A stretch of DNA of 64,000 nt. Source: Bos javanicus. Its lineage: Eukaryota > Chordata > Mammalia > Artiodactyla > Bovidae. Of this stretch, positions 1-12,000 are shown piece after piece (position 1 is the stretch's first letter; every line of letters starts with the position of its first letter). Location: the NCBI RefSeq assembly GCF_032452875.1, contig NC_083885.1, positions 30,979,925-31,043,924 on the forward strand. Reading direction: 5' to 3'. The position numbers and the translations under genes were made by a program. The notes under the pieces were generated by a model. That model worked only from the letters and a program-made list of their open reading frames with translations, was not told where the DNA came from and did not search any database.

Positions 1-203
1 TTGGACCTTTGTTGGCAAAGTAATGCCTCTGCTTTTTAAAATGCTGTCTAGGTTTGTCATACATTTTCTTCCAAGGAGCAAGCCTCTTTTAATTTCATGG
101 CTGCAGTCACCATCTGCAGTGATTTTGGAGCTAAAGAAAATAAAGCCTGTGACTGTTTCCATTGTTTCCTCATCTATTTGCCCTGAAGAGATGGACCAAA
201 GTG
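1..203 (-). mobile_element. BovB LINE fragment, antisense, cut by window edge
   Basis: On the minus strand this matches the late reverse-transcriptase part of the BovB copies at 5.1-6.3 kb and 20.8-22.0 kb, around the segment that encodes SKITTDGDCS and RDITLPTK. It lacks the 3' tail because the window starts inside it. Similarity stops near 203, within the segment upstream of TSWEIDGE, so it is 5'-truncated. It is non-coding. Confidence 0.85.
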
Positions 204-282
204 ATACAATTTTATATGTATTTATATATATGTGTGTATTTCAATATAAACATGCATATATATACATATATACACATATATG
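204..282. repeat. AT/TACA-rich simple sequence
   Basis: Runs of tatata, catata and acatata lie between the BovB fragment and the Bov-tA SINE. This looks like low-complexity DNA that grew at a retroposon boundary. Confidence 0.6.
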
Positions 283-513
283 GGGCTTCCCAGGTGTCAC
301 TAGTGGTAAAGAACCAGGCTGCCAATGCAGGAGACTTAAGAGACATGGGTTCGATCCCTGGGTCAGGAAGATCCCCTGAAGGAGGGCATGGCAACCCACT
401 CCAATATACTTGCCTGGAGAATCCCATGGACAGAGGAGCCTGGTGAGGTACAGCCCGTGGCGTTGCAAAGGGTTGGACATGACTGAGCGATGGACACTGA
501 CTGACTGACTGAA
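283..513 (+). mobile_element. Bov-tA SINE
   Basis: A tRNA-Glu-like head starts ggcttcccaggtg and carries a B-box-like GGTTCGATCCC near 348-358. It is followed by the BovB-derived body (ggcaacccactccaatat, cctggagaatcccatgg) and ends in a short GACT repeat. The order head, body, short tandem tail is that of Bov-tA. The head resembles a Pol III internal promoter but is not a functional tRNA. Confidence 0.9.
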
Positions 514-2687
514 ATTCAGATATACAATATAAATATGTATACCACATAGTATATATAATACTTTATAAAAGTCCTAATGCTAATTATTATGCAAAATAGG
601 TGTTACTTGAATTATGTCCTATTAAATCTGTAAATTAGATGTAGGCTTTCATTTTCTTTTTAGAGGAAGAGATGAAAAACATAGATCTGATACACGACCA
701 CCATTAACACAATTGAATGGCCTTAATTTCTCAATAGGATCATTCAATATTCATTTTTTAATTTCTGCATTTACACATAATATCTCTCTGGGGGCCTCTA
801 ACAGATTCTACTGCTACAGTTTTAATGAGAACTATCAAAGGTTACTATGAGATGATGATCTATACTTAATTCATAGATTTCCCCAGACATTTGTGCAATT
901 CAGTGCTGTTTAGAATCTTTTTTAGTTTTATTGTCTTGAAACATTTACCCCAATTTAAACTGCATCTTTAATCTTTATTAGCATAATCCTTCCATTCTTA
1001 AAGTTAGTATTTTGAGAATTAATATGGAAAAATGATGGCCTCTTTAGGGAATTTAATAACTTTGCTTATGAGGAAACACTGAAAAATCATCTTGTGTCTA
1101 TGCAATGTTTCAAAACGTATTCTGATCAAATATTTCTATCTAACAAAGCAATATTAATGTTTATCTCTCCAAAATTTTATAATTATGATTTATTATATTT
1201 ATACAACTTCATTGAACAGAATAAAATGTATCAAGTGCTCAAAGGAGATTGGTACACATTTATGATTTTTCAGAGGGTGTGTAGGTTAAGAAAAAACCCC
1301 AACAAAAACACTGATATTTTAGAGAAAACCCAAATCAAAATCTAAACAAAGAATCTGAATTATGAGTTTGTGATCATAATAAAATGGTTTTAGCTTATTA
1401 AAAAAGACAAGTTTTCTCATCTGTAGCTAATTTTATGAATTCATATTCCTTGAAGATCAAATAAAAAGTGAGTTTAAGTATGGTAAATGAACTCAAAGCA
1501 TTTTTTATTGCTATTGTTGCTCATTATAGTAGGCATTCAAATGAGTCATACTACATATTTTTAAGTGAAATAAAACTTAGGATGATTTACTACTAGTATA
1601 ATGTTATTTAATATAGGAGTTTAAATTAAATGAAACCATAGATTTCAAGATTACTGGCCTACCTAGAGGAAACTTCTTAGACCAAATCCTAGCATACTTG
1701 TTAAAGGACCCCTTATTTTTCATTTGGTCAGTCCTTCTCACTGGCTTCAGAACAAACTTTGCAACGAGAGAGAAGTCATGTACAATTCTTGTACCATGGA
1801 CAGAGATGGAAACTGAGGCTCTCAGAAATTAAGGGAAGCATCTTCAGTGGTTCTCCTGATAAGCAGTAGGATAGTTACAGAATGTGGCAAGGTGAGATTT
1901 ACATGAGGGCATGTAAGAGAGGAGAAAGGAATATTTTGATTTCCAAATCAATCATTCAGCTTCTGTTTTCTTATCTTGTGCATTTTACATGCTCCATCTG
2001 TAGTTTTATCTTCTTTCCACAATTAACTTCTACCTAAATTCTGCTCAAAACTGACTTCTCATGAGACAGCTTGTCTCAACCTGGAAGCCTTAGGTGTTAA
2101 AAATTTTTATTTGAGTTTTTATTTTTTCACAGTTCTTTCCTAGATCTTTGGTGAACTGTTTACTTTCTATAGTTTTTTTCTCTTAAAAATTCATTCCTTT
2201 GTCAGTGTCCTCAGAAAAAGATGAAAGAAATTCTAGGTCTAGTGATCTTACTTGTCTTATTTATTTAAGTCTAGCTGGCTTGTCTTGGAGAAGTCATTTT
2301 TCTCTCTTCTTCTGAAAAATGAAAGTCTTAAATAAGATATCTCCAGGGTATCATTTGACTCCAACAATCTGAAAATTTTATAAGTTATATCTCAAGTACA
2401 CAACTCCTAAAATTTACAAAGCAATCCTGACATTCTAAATGCATTATAAAAGAAATTTGATCTTTTAGTTTGCTCCAGCAGCCCTATCTTGTTAAAAACA
2501 ACTCACTTTCAGGAGGCATATTAGCAGCATCTTTATACTTATTACCTAGGTGACTTTGGATGTATCCTACGTGGATCTTAATCATTGAACTGACTTGGAA
2601 GATGAATCCACAAAACAGGCAAGTATTCCAAATAGGAATATCAATCCTGGTCTCTCAAGTTGCATATGTTCTTGTCTGGATGTATTA
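514..2687. other. AT-rich unique DNA, no gene recognised
   Basis: No long open frame and no recognised protein motif occur here; the 83-codon frame at 1094-1345 has neither. A weak MIR-like patch lies near 1790-1890 and is listed separately. The rest holds no repeat I can name. Confidence 0.6.
1790..1890 (+). repeat. MIR-like SINE remnant
   Basis: The core around gatggaaactgaggctc, followed by an aattaagg stretch, resembles the conserved 3' half of MIR (gaggaaactgaggc then gttaag). It is highly diverged and is assigned by memory of the consensus only. Confidence 0.35.
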
Positions 2688-2697
2688 ACTTCTGGCT

Positions 2698-3066
2698 TCA
2701 GTTCAGTTCAGTTCACTCAGTCATGTCCAACTCTTTGTGACCCCATGAACTGCAGCACGCCAGGCCTCCCTGTCCATCACCAACTGCTGGAGTCTACCCA
2801 AACCCATGTCCATTGAGTCAGTGAGGCCATCCAACCATCTCATCCTCTGTTGTTCCCTTCTCCTCCTGCCCTCAATCTTTCCCAGCATCAGAGTCTTTTC
2901 AAATGAGTCAGCTCTGCATCAGGTGGCCAAAGTATTGGAGTTTCAACTTCAGCATTAGTGCTTCCAGTGAACACCCAGGACTGATCTCTTTTAGGATGGA
3001 CTGGTTGGATCTCCTTGGAATCCAAGGGACTCTCAAGAGTCTTCTCCGATACCAGAGTTCAAAAGC
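2698..3066 (-). mobile_element. BovB 3' end fragment, antisense, with TSD
   Basis: The left edge shows the TTCAG tandem that is the complement of the BovB 3' tail (CTGAA)n. The body is antisense to the BovB C-terminal coding part and ends near a ttcaaaagca segment. The flanks carry a target-site duplication acttctggcY (2688-2697 and 3067-3076, last base differs), so this is a 5'-truncated minus-strand insertion. Confidence 0.88.
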
Positions 3067-3143
3067 ACTTCTGGCCTGGACTTAGTCAGTAGCACAATTT
3101 AAGGGAGACACTACATTACACCTTCATACTCCTTAGTATTGAT

Positions 3144-3356
3144 GCACGCTCAACTGCTTCAGTCATATTTGACCCTGCAACCCCATGAACTGTAGCTAGA
3201 CAGGCTTCTCTGTCCATGGGATTCTCCAGGGAAGAATACAGGAGTGGGTTGCCATGCCCTCCTCCAGGGGATCTTCCTTACCTAGGGAGTGAACCTGTGT
3301 CTCCTGCATTATAGGCAGATTCTTTACCCACTGACTGACCTGAGAAGCCCAATCAA
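3144..3356 (-). mobile_element. Bov-tA SINE, antisense, with TSD
   Basis: The complement of the body (tgggattctccagg, gtgggttgcca) is followed by the tRNA-like head ending in gagaagccc. Flanking duplications are ttagtattgat (3133-3143) and ttagtactgat (3357-3367), with one mismatch. Confidence 0.88.
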
Positions 3357-3455
3357 TTAGTACTGATATGAAGTATTGATATTAGTGTTGATATGAAGCT
3401 ATATTGTACCAAACCCAAGGCACTGACCAACTGAAACTCCTATTAACAAAGGGAT

Positions 3456-3720
3456 ATAAGGACCTCCCTGGTGGTCCAGTAGTTAAGAATCTGCCTTCCA
3501 ATGCAGTGGATGCTGGTTTGACCCCTCGTGGTGGAACTAAGATCCCACGTGCCTCAGGGGTTACTAAGGCCACTCACCCCAACTAGAGAGAAGCCCACGT
3601 GCACAACAGAGCCTGCACACCACAACAAAAGATCCCACACGCATCAGTGAAGGATTCCATATGCCACAACTAGGACCCAACACAGCCAAAAATAAGACAC
3701 GTAAATCAATATTAAAAAAG
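3456..3720 (+). mobile_element. CHR-type tRNA-Glu SINE
   Basis: A tRNA-Glu-like head (cctccctggtggtccagtag) is followed by a body rich in gatcccac and cacaacaaaa and an A-rich tail near 3690-3720. It lacks the BovB-derived body of Bov-tA, which separates the two families. Confidence 0.75.
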
Positions 3721-5143
3721 AAACTATAGAACCACTTAACCTCCTTTAGCTCCTACTATATAGTCTCTGAAATCAATCCCATTTTATTGTACATCTCTGT
3801 TAGCTTCAGTCACTGCTAATGTCCCATCCTTGGCCCATAGCTCTGCATCTACATTGTTTTCAGTCTGGCCTGTTACTCTGCATGTAAAATCTTTGCCTGT
3901 CCCTCTGGATGTCAAGACATGTCTCAACATTATGTAGCAACATTATGTATGTATCAACATTATGTAGCTCTATCTGAAATGTGACTATCTCCTATGGCCC
4001 CCGCTTCACCTATCATTTATTAAGTAGGGTATGTTTGCACCGTGTACCAAAGGGGTTGTGCGCTGTGACATCTCTGCTTCTATATCCACGTGGAAGTTCC
4101 CCAAAGTATTCTCTTTCTTCCTATGTAAAGAGCTTCTCTGAATCACACAATATTTTATAAACTATTCTTTATTGCTGACCTTCAATAATCCACCAGTTAC
4201 TCCTCTTTATTCACTCGCAATCTGAGCAACTAGATCACTGTTTTCTCTTCATCACTTTTCTTATCATATCTTGGGTGGAATTATCAAGTTCCATTCAACC
4301 CATTTACCCTAGAGTGCCTTAACTTTCTTATGTCTCTCATATTTCCTCAACTTTCAATACCTTAGCCATCATACCTTTTAATTTTACACTGCAGGTTTTC
4401 TCCATTATCTGAAACCAGAGTATTCCTATAAAACCTTTCATAAACTGAAATGGCATAAACCAAAGAAGCAATGCTCTTAGGAGCCATCTAGTTACCAGAT
4501 GCACAAGATACATGGAAATAAAGCACAGATGCTCAAAGACACAGTTAAAGCAATCATGACTTGATACTGAGATATAGAGTGTGGTTCCCAGGGAAGGAGG
4601 TTAGTGGTGCCACTCCACTGTTCAGGGCACAAGCTGCCTCGCAGGAAAACAAATGCTAAACTATTTCCCCCTTTCATCTGTTTTTTAGATAAAGGTAACC
4701 TTTAACTGCACAACCTCCTAAAACTCTGTATCACCCACCTTTCTTTTTGAACATGTATTTCCTGTATTTCCCTTTAATACTCATAGTTTTTCCACTTGAA
4801 CTCTCTCTTCAATTCTTCCACGCTTCAGGACTCTTTCATTCTTATATATATTGGATTTATCAATTCAAATTTTACCAATTTTCCTTCCTTTTTTTTTTTT
4901 CTGTTTGGCAATTCGGGACTCCACATGACTTTCAGGCATTGTGTCTCCTTCATCTCCTCCAGTTTGTGTCAGTCTTTCCTTGTCTTTATATTCTTGACAG
5001 TTTAAAAAGTACTGGTCATTTTAGCATTATTAAAATGTCCTTCAATTTGGGTTTCTCAGATGTTTACTCATGATTAGACTGAGGCTACAGATTTGCGGGA
5101 AGATTATCACAGAAGGAATGTGCCCTAGTTGTTGCATTATATT
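3721..5143. other. Unique DNA, no gene recognised
   Basis: AT-rich sequence with short open frames only (for example 4747-5073), none with a recognisable motif. Around 3918-3967 the phrase caacattatgta occurs three times at irregular spacing. No named repeat seen. Confidence 0.6.
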
Positions 5144-6344
5144 AGTTCAAGCTGGTTTTAGAAAAGGCAGAGGAACCAGAGATCAAATTGCCAACATCCA
5201 CTGGATCATCAAAAAAGCAAGAAAGTTCCAGGAAAAAAAACATCTATTTCTGCTTTATTGACTATGCCAAAGCCTTTGACTGTGTGGATCACAATAAACT
5301 GTGGAAAATTCTGAAAGAGATGGGAATACCAGAACACCTGATCTTTGAGAAATTTGCATGCAGGTCAGGAAGCAACAATTAGAACTGGACATGGAACAAC
5401 AGACTGGTTCCAAATAGGAAAAGGAGTTCATCAAGGCTGTATATTGTCACCCTGTTTATTTAACTTATATGCAGAGTACATCATGAGAAACGCTGGACTG
5501 GAAGAAACACAAACTGGAATCAAGATTGCCGGGAGAAATATCAATAACCTCAGATATGCAGATGACACCACCCTTATGGAAGAAAGTGAAGAGGAACTCA
5601 AAAGCCTCTTGATGAAAGTGAAAGTGGAGAGTGAGAAAGTTGGCTTAAAGCTCAACACTCAGAAAATGAAGATCATGGCATCTGGTCCCATCACTTCATG
5701 GGAAATAGATGGGGAAACAGTGGAAACAGTTTCAGACTTTATTTTTCTGGCCTCCAAAATCACTACAGATGGTGACTGCAGCTATGAAATTAAAAGACGC
5801 TTCCTCCTTGGAAGGAAAGTTATGACCAACCTAGATAGCATATTCAAAAGCAGAGACATTACTTTGCCAACAAAGGTTTGTCTAGTCAAGGCTATGGTTT
5901 TTCCTGTGGTCATGTATGGATGTGAGAGTTGGACTGTGAAGAAGGCTGAGCACCGAAGAATTGATGCTTTTGAAGTGTGGTGTTGGAGAAGACTCTTGAG
6001 AGTCCCTTGGACTGCAAGGAGATCCAAGCAGTCCATTCTGAAGGAGATCAGCCCTGGGATTTCTTTGGAAGGAATGATGCTAAAGCTGAAACTCCAGTAC
6101 TTTGGCCACCTCATGCAAAGAGTTGACTCATTGGAAAAGACTCTGATGCTAGGAGGGATTGGGGGCAAGAGGAGAAGGGGACAACAGAGGATGAGATGGC
6201 TGGATCGCATCACTGACTCGATGGACGTAAGTCTGAGTGTACTCCAGGAGTTGGTGATGGACAGGGAGGCCTGGCGTGCTGCGATGCATGGGGTCACAAA
6301 AAGTCAGACACGACTGAGCAACTGATCTGATCTTATCTGATCTG
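5144..6344 (+). mobile_element. BovB LINE, 5'-truncated 3' part
   Basis: It begins abruptly inside the RT domain at the segment encoding QAGFRKGRGTRDQIANIHW and runs to the 3' end, which shows the (GATCT)n-type tail at about 6324-6344. The endonuclease and 5' UTR are missing. I found no convincing target-site duplication. It is the best preserved RT C-terminal half of BovB in the window. Confidence 0.92.
5345..6325 (+). pseudogene. BovB reverse transcriptase, C-terminal part
   Basis: A 326-codon open frame covers RT motifs B to E and the BovB C-terminal region. GVHQGCILSP is the RQGC-like motif and YADD (5555-5566) the catalytic motif C. The C-terminal segment shares SWTVKKAEHRRIDAFE and LEGMMLKLKLQYFGHLM with the other copies. 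Motif A (DYAKAFD) lies upstream in another frame. One frame change sits in an A-run near 5235-5245, and a second is a 5-base loss near 5345 relative to the copy at 21045. The ATG at 5345 is not a native start. In the family this protein primes reverse transcription at nicked target DNA; this copy cannot make a complete one. Confidence 0.85.
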
Positions 6345-7079
6345 AGAGAGTGCAGAGAACTGACATGGATTATTGCAGGTTGCGTTCATCTTTATCACTC
6401 AGTTAAGGGGGCTACTGCTAGGCTTCTTATGAAGTTACTATATTTCCTGTTCCATTATCTATTCATTAGAATCTAGTCACTAAGTCTGGTCCACATTCAA
6501 GAAGAGAACTAATCTTCACTTCCTCCAGAGAGAATTATCAAACAATTTTTGAACATATGTTTAAACTACCACAATGAACATTAAGTATTTCAGGAAAGAT
6601 ACATATTTTGAAGCTAGGCAAATATCTGGCTTCAACTTAAAGTTTCTTCCTTGACTTTTAACACTCATCAGTGGATCTTGCCTGCAGAAATTATTGCTAT
6701 GATAGTCAAATGGTGGTTTTATATGACTCCTATTTCTTTTTGTTTTATTAATTGGAATTTTTAATAAGAAGTTGTCCTTCAGATTTATTTATGCATGTAT
6801 TTATTCAATCATGTTTTTATTACAGTATGGAGCTATTGATATTTCTTGCTTTGGATTAGAGTCCAATGGTGTCGTCATTTATTTTTTTGTTGAAACTGTT
6901 CTTGATCTGTCTTTCTAGAGCTCTTTCATATTGGCCTCTCTAGTCCTTTTGACATAATCTAGTATTGTTGGAGTACTTTCTTATGTCTGACTCCAAAGCA
7001 TGATGCAGGTTCATTTATACATACTGCTCCCTCTCCTTTCATTGTGAGAGTGTTTAGACTGTTTATATTTCATGTAATA
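6345..7079. other. AT-rich DNA, part likely ancient LINE
   Basis: No gene seen. From about 6800 to 7060 the sequence (tatggagctattgatattt, ttggattagagtccaat, agctctttcatattggcctc) recalls a very old L1-associated repeat, but the match rests on memory and is weak. 6345-6790 shows nothing I can name. Confidence 0.4.
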
Positions 7080-7395
7080 ATCAATATAATTCAACTTAAC
7101 AACCATCTTGCTGTTTTTGTCTAACCTGTTCTTTTTTTTTCTTCTTTTCCCCCTTTCCTCTCTTTTTTTTTTCTTCATCTAATTGTATGTTTTTCTTTAA
7201 TTCCATTTTATTTCTACTACTGGTATTAGCAAACCTCTTTATTACTCTAGGATTACAATATGTATCTTTACTTTGTCTCATTTTACCTTTAAATAATGCC
7301 TTAAGCATTCATGGTAACTGCTGTAAGGATAGATGGAATCTCCTCTCCCATCCAATAGTGTATGTTATTTTCATACATTTTATGTGTGTTTGTAT

Positions 7396-7510
7396 AGTGT
7401 ATGTATATATATATATATATACACATTGTTTGTATATATGTGTGTATGCATATGTAATATATATGTTTATAACAGACATATATATATAACATGTTAATAT
7501 GCATACACAC
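7396..7510. repeat. TA/TG-rich microsatellite
   Basis: An interrupted array of TA and TG dinucleotides (tatatatata, gtgtgtatg, atatatataa) inside the ancient L1. It is likely to vary in length between individuals. Confidence 0.8.
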
Positions 7511-8071
7511 ACTAGACACATTATAATTGATTTTACTTTTAAAGGTTTTTAACAATTTGTTTTAATTTTAAGAAATTTTAAAATTATGAAAACTTTATAT
7601 TTATTCACAGTTTATTTGTATTATTCTTTATTCTTGTATAGAATTAAATTTCTATATATCATTTTCTATCTGCCTTTGGAATTATTTTTAACATTTTAGT
7701 TTATGTAATTTCTGTAGCAACAAAATCATCTTTGATTTGTCTGATTTTTTTTTTTTTTTTGTATTGTCTCTTCTCATAGAATTCTAAGTTGAGCACTTCT
7801 TTTACATTTTTTGCTCCATATCTTAAAGTTGTTGTTTCACTGTATTCTGGTTTTCCTAGTTTATGAAAAAGAATCAGTATATAGTTAGTATGCCCCTGTA
7901 ATTAGTTTGCCTTTTCCCCCCAAACTATTCTTAAGGATTTTTGTGTGTTTTTTTTTTTCCTTTTTGTTCATTTGTTTTTGTTTTAAAGCAAGCCATCAGC
8001 AAGTTGAATATGATATGCTGGGTCTGGTTTTCTTTTTCTTACTCTGCTTGGGTTTATTATGATGTTGTGTT

Positions 8072-8570
8072 TATGATGTTTTAGTTTCCTATTACTGCTG
8101 TAACAAATTACCAAAACTTAGTGGCTGAAAAACCACACAGATTTATTATTTTACCCTTCTGGAGGTCAGAAATGTGAAGGAGTTTTATTGTCTAAATTTA
8201 AGATGTCAGTAAAGTTGTATTCCTTCTCAAGGTTCTAGGGGAAAATCTATTTCTTTTCCTTTTCAGCTTCTAGTACTTGCTCACAAATGCTTTATCTTCA
8301 AGGTACATCACATCAAGCTCTGCTTCCATTATTGACCTTCTCTCTCTCTTTCTCTCACTTTGACTCTCTTGCCTCACTTTTATAAGTACCTTTGTACTTT
8401 CATTGGGCCCACCTGGATCATCCAAGATAACCTCCCCATCTCTGGATTCTTAACTTAATCATATCTGCAGAATTTCTTTGCCGTGTAAGCACAGGTAACA
8501 TATTCACAGGCAGGTTCCAAGGATTTGGATGTAGACATTAGGGAGAGTCATTATTCTGTCTACCATAGCC
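8072..8570 (-). mobile_element. MLT1-like (ERVL-MaLR) solo LTR, antisense
   Basis: The left end reads tagtttcctattactgctg and the right end attctgtctaccata. Together with ggaggtcagaa, gggcccacctggatcatcc and aacatattcacagg these match the complement of a long terminal repeat of the mammalian MaLR group as I recall it. No internal region adjoins, so it is a solo LTR. The exact subfamily is not claimed. Confidence 0.6.
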
Positions 8571-8711
8571 ATTTGGAAAGGAAATTGTTTATTTAAATAT
8601 TCTGATGCTCTTTCCCTTTCCTTTCTGAGATTGCAGCATACAGCATAAATAGGTTAGACTGTGATACCGTGATACAGATCACTGCACCCATACACACATT
8701 TTTAGTTGTTT

Positions 8712-8899
8712 TCTTTTTTTTTTATGTAGGCCATTTTTAAAGTCTTTATTGAATTTGTTGCAATATTGCATCTGTTTTATATTTTGTTTTTTTTTTTGGT
8801 CAAGAGTCATGTGGGATCTTAGCTCCCTGACCATGGATCGAACTCCCACCCCCAGCATCGGAAGGTGAAGTCTTAACCACTGGACCACCAGGAAAGGCC
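8712..8899 (-). mobile_element. CHR-type tRNA-Glu SINE, antisense
   Basis: The right edge has the complement of the head (aaccactggaccaccagg) and the left edge a T-rich complement of the tail. The body includes gtgggatcttagctccctga, typical of CHR-type SINEs. Confidence 0.72.
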
Positions 8900-9960
8900 C
8901 GTTTTTTTAGTTTTGTTTTACTTTGTATATACGTGTATATTGGCTCTGATTTGAATATTTTCTCTTGTTATAACTTTTAACCCACTGATATTTTCTTCAA
9001 CAGTGTTGATTGTGCTATTAATCCCATTTTCAAATTTTAATTTCAAAACTTTTCATCATTAGAATTCTCTTTTACTTCTTTTTTGACATCTTTAATTTCC
9101 CTCTTAACAATATTCATGTTTTCCTTCAAGTCTTTGGACATATTTAACAACTGTTTTAAAGTTCTCATAGACTATTAAATCATCATCTCTTTCAGTTCTA
9201 TTTCTATTGATTTTCCCCCCTAGTTTTAGGTCATTTTTCCTACTTTTTGACATGTGTAGAAAATTTTTATTTGATTATAGGCATTATGAATTTTATATTG
9301 TAGAATCCTGAATTTTACTGTTCTCCCCTAAGAATGTGGCACTTGTTTTAGAAGTTAGTTGCTTTCTCTGTGGATCAATTTAATTCTCCCATGGCTTTTA
9401 AAAACTATTCTAGAGTATTTGTAGCAGTCATTTCATGGAGTTAGTTCAATTCCCACTAGAAGTTGCAGCCGTTCTCGGATTTCTACTGACTGTCCCTTGC
9501 ATTTCCAGAGATCTGTCCATGCTAGCTGATGGCAAATTGAACACTTCTTGGCCCTATCTTTCAGCTGAAAGCTCCATGTCAATTGTTCTCTCCTGAAAAA
9601 TGTTTTTTCCCAGACCCTATGAAGTTTTACTCTATGTGCCTACAGACAGCTTTCAGCCAAAGACAGAAGGGGATTCCTTTATAATCATCTGATACTCTTT
9701 CTCTGTGTAATTTCCCCTTTTATAATACTCTGTTCAGTGTATTCCACTCATCCTGATGCCTCCATGCACGTTTTTGTTTCTGAAGACGGTTGGCTTTTAC
9801 TTGGGCTCCCTGTTCCTCCATTAAAGTCTGAAAATTGCCTTGAGCCATAAAGTTCAGGGTGATTGGAGCCTGCCTCATTAATTCCCCTTGCCTTGTTAGT
9901 TACAGTCCTGTGATGCGTCTTATGTAGTACCTGAAAAGAGTTGTTATATAATAGTAACAT

Positions 9961-11354
9961 AAGAGGGTAAGTCCATGACCTGACACTTCCAGATGGTCAG
10001 AAGCAGAATGTCCTCACTGTTGTTTTTTCAGGGAATGTATCTTAAAGAATCATTCTAAAAGGGCTTAGATTAAGAAGATTTTATTTCCCATTAAAATGAA
10101 GACTTTAACCAAAAAATACGTCTTATGTTGCTGACACTTTTCCTTTCCCTTCCTCCTCCACTCTTTATTATTCTTGTTATTACTATTATTATTATTTTGC
10201 ATGCCTGGGTCTATTGAATTATTTATAGCACTACATGTCACAAAGCAGTAATTAGTTAATTAAATGTTTTAATTCAATATTTTACTATCAAATGCTCACC
10301 TATCCCCTTTCATCTTTTATATACGTGATTAGAAAAATCATAAATGCTAATGCATTTGGTTCTCATATTTAGTGAATGTGGACATGAAACCAAGTGGGCA
10401 TATTTTAGAGAATACTTTCTTTACAAAACGATTATTGTGTGATGTATTTTTGACCCTATATTATATACCACTGTTGTGAAAATGATAGGGTATAGAGTCT
10501 TCAGTTTACTTGGGTAACAAGATATTTGAAGCAATTGCTATAGTAGTATGGCAAATATTACACTTCAAAGTACACGCAAAGTACAAGGGAAATACAGAAG
10601 AGACAACATCTTACTTCTTTGAAAGACAAGGAAGGTTTTCACAAGTTAAATGACCCGTGATGTATAATGAAAACTATGTATAGGAGCTTTCTAGACTGAC
10701 ATAATCAGTATGCACATTTCAGGCAGAAATGTGAAATGAACAGGCCTAACAAACTGTTAGCAAATTAATATGCTGAAGTGCATAGGAATACTTGTAAGTA
10801 AGTAATGGCAGACAGACCTGGAGTCACAGACTAAAAAACCATGTAATACAAGTCTTTGTTCCCTGTTAAGGACTTTGGGCTTCATTGGCTAGACATAGAG
10901 CAACCAAGGAGGATTCAAAGCAACAGAAGAAAAACTCTTAGATTTTTACCCCAGTGTTTTCAAATCACTTATGATTTCCATTTTCTCCTAAATGGATGAA
11001 TATGTTTGAGATGATATGAGCATTCTGATATTGTATTATTCTATTAACTCTACCTTCCAGACTACCCTTTACACTTCAAGTTCCCACTTGGTTTTGGGAA
11101 AGAGTCTAGAAGACTTCAACATAAAAAAGTAGACTTACATGCATTTTAACTTCATTATCCTGAAATATCGATGGGCACTGTCCTAGGGAATAATATATTT
11201 TGATGACAGAGGTCCTATACTATGGATGACTAGAGCATTGGGGTAAGAAATTAGTCTGGGGCAACAATGATTTAGACTAAATGCTAAGGTGTTGCTTAGA
11301 TCTTCTTGGCCTATTCCACTGATAAAATTACTAGTGTCTGATCTGAAAGTAGAT
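9961..11354. other. Unique DNA, no gene recognised
   Basis: AT-rich sequence with a small TTA/ATT repeat at about 10166-10197. I see no exon-like open frame and no named repeat. Confidence 0.6.
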
Positions 11355-11417
11355 TATTTCAATTATAATTGAAATATTTTATTATAATTGAAATATTTTA
11401 TTATAATTGAAATATTT
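11355..11417. repeat. 19-bp tandem repeat with palindromic edge
   Basis: The unit attataattgaaatatttt is repeated 2.9 times head to tail at 11362-11417 with no mismatch. The first unit overlaps a perfect 22-bp palindrome at 11355-11376 centred on aattataatt. Confidence 0.9.
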
Positions 11418-11500
11418 GGGGCCTTTCTCATGTTAGATGTCTGACTAGTAGTTACTGTGGCATAGCATACCACCAAATGGTTTAGTGGCTTACTATGCAT

Positions 11501-11820
11501 CCAACCAGTCCATTCTGAAGGAGATCAGCCCTGGGATTTCTTTGGAGGGAATGATGCTGAAGCTGAAACTCCAGTACTTTGGCCACCTCATGTGAAGAGT
11601 TGACTCATTGGAAAAGACTCTGATGCTGGAGGGATTGAGGGCAGGAGGAGAAGGGGACGACAGAGGATGAGATGGCTGGATGGCATCACTGACTCAATGG
11701 ACGTGAGTCTGGGTGAATTCCAGGAGTTGGTGATGGACAGGGAGGCCTGGCATGCTGCGATACATGGGGTCGCAAAGAGTCGGACATGACTGAGCGACTG
11801 AACTGAACTGAACTGAACTG
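11501..11820 (+). mobile_element. BovB 3' fragment nested beside a Bov-tA
   Basis: It starts in the BovB C-terminal segment (ccaaccagtccattctgaag) and ends in four CTGAA/CTGAT tail units. It is flanked by atgcat on both sides (11495-11500 and 11821-11826), a possible 6-bp duplication. A stop (LM*) replaces the usual residue after FGHLM. Confidence 0.88.
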
Positions 11821-11986
11821 ATGCATGCTTAGTTGCTCAGTTGTGTCCAACTTTTTACAACCCCATGGACTGTAGCCCTCCAAGTTCCTTTATCCAGGGG
11901 GATTCTCCAGGCAAGAATACTGGAATAAGTTGCCATGCCCACCTCCAGGGGATCTTCCCAACCCAGGAATCAAACCCAGGTCTCCC
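11821..11986 (-). mobile_element. Bov-tA SINE, antisense, head-truncated
   Basis: The complement of the body and the inner part of the head ends at ctccc, so the first bases of the tRNA-like head are missing. A perfect 14-bp repeat AGTGGCTTACTATG lies at 11484-11497 and 11987-12000. It encloses both this SINE and the BovB fragment to its left. Confidence 0.85.
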
Positions 11987-12000
11987 AGTGGCTTACTATG

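Larger units (their letters stand above)
7080..9960 (-). mobile_element. Ancient L1M-type LINE, antisense, interrupted
   Basis: Read on the minus strand, 8900-9460 resembles the 5' UTR/ORF1 N-terminal region of old mammalian L1, and 7540-8065 resembles the ORF1 C-terminal region. 7080-7380 resembles the segment after it. The order is that of a minus-strand L1. It is broken by an MLT1-like LTR (8072-8570), a CHR SINE (8712-8899) and a grown TA/TG microsatellite. No open frame survives. The limits are approximate. Confidence 0.65.

Noticed and set aside
283..513. tRNA gene in this and other tRNA-like SINE heads
   Set aside because: A- and B-box-like sequence is present, but the head lacks a proper acceptor and cloverleaf and is fused to a BovB-derived body, so it is a SINE.
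11362..11417. Short regularly spaced repeat as a CRISPR-like array
   Set aside because: The units are directly adjacent with no spacers and the genome is mammalian.
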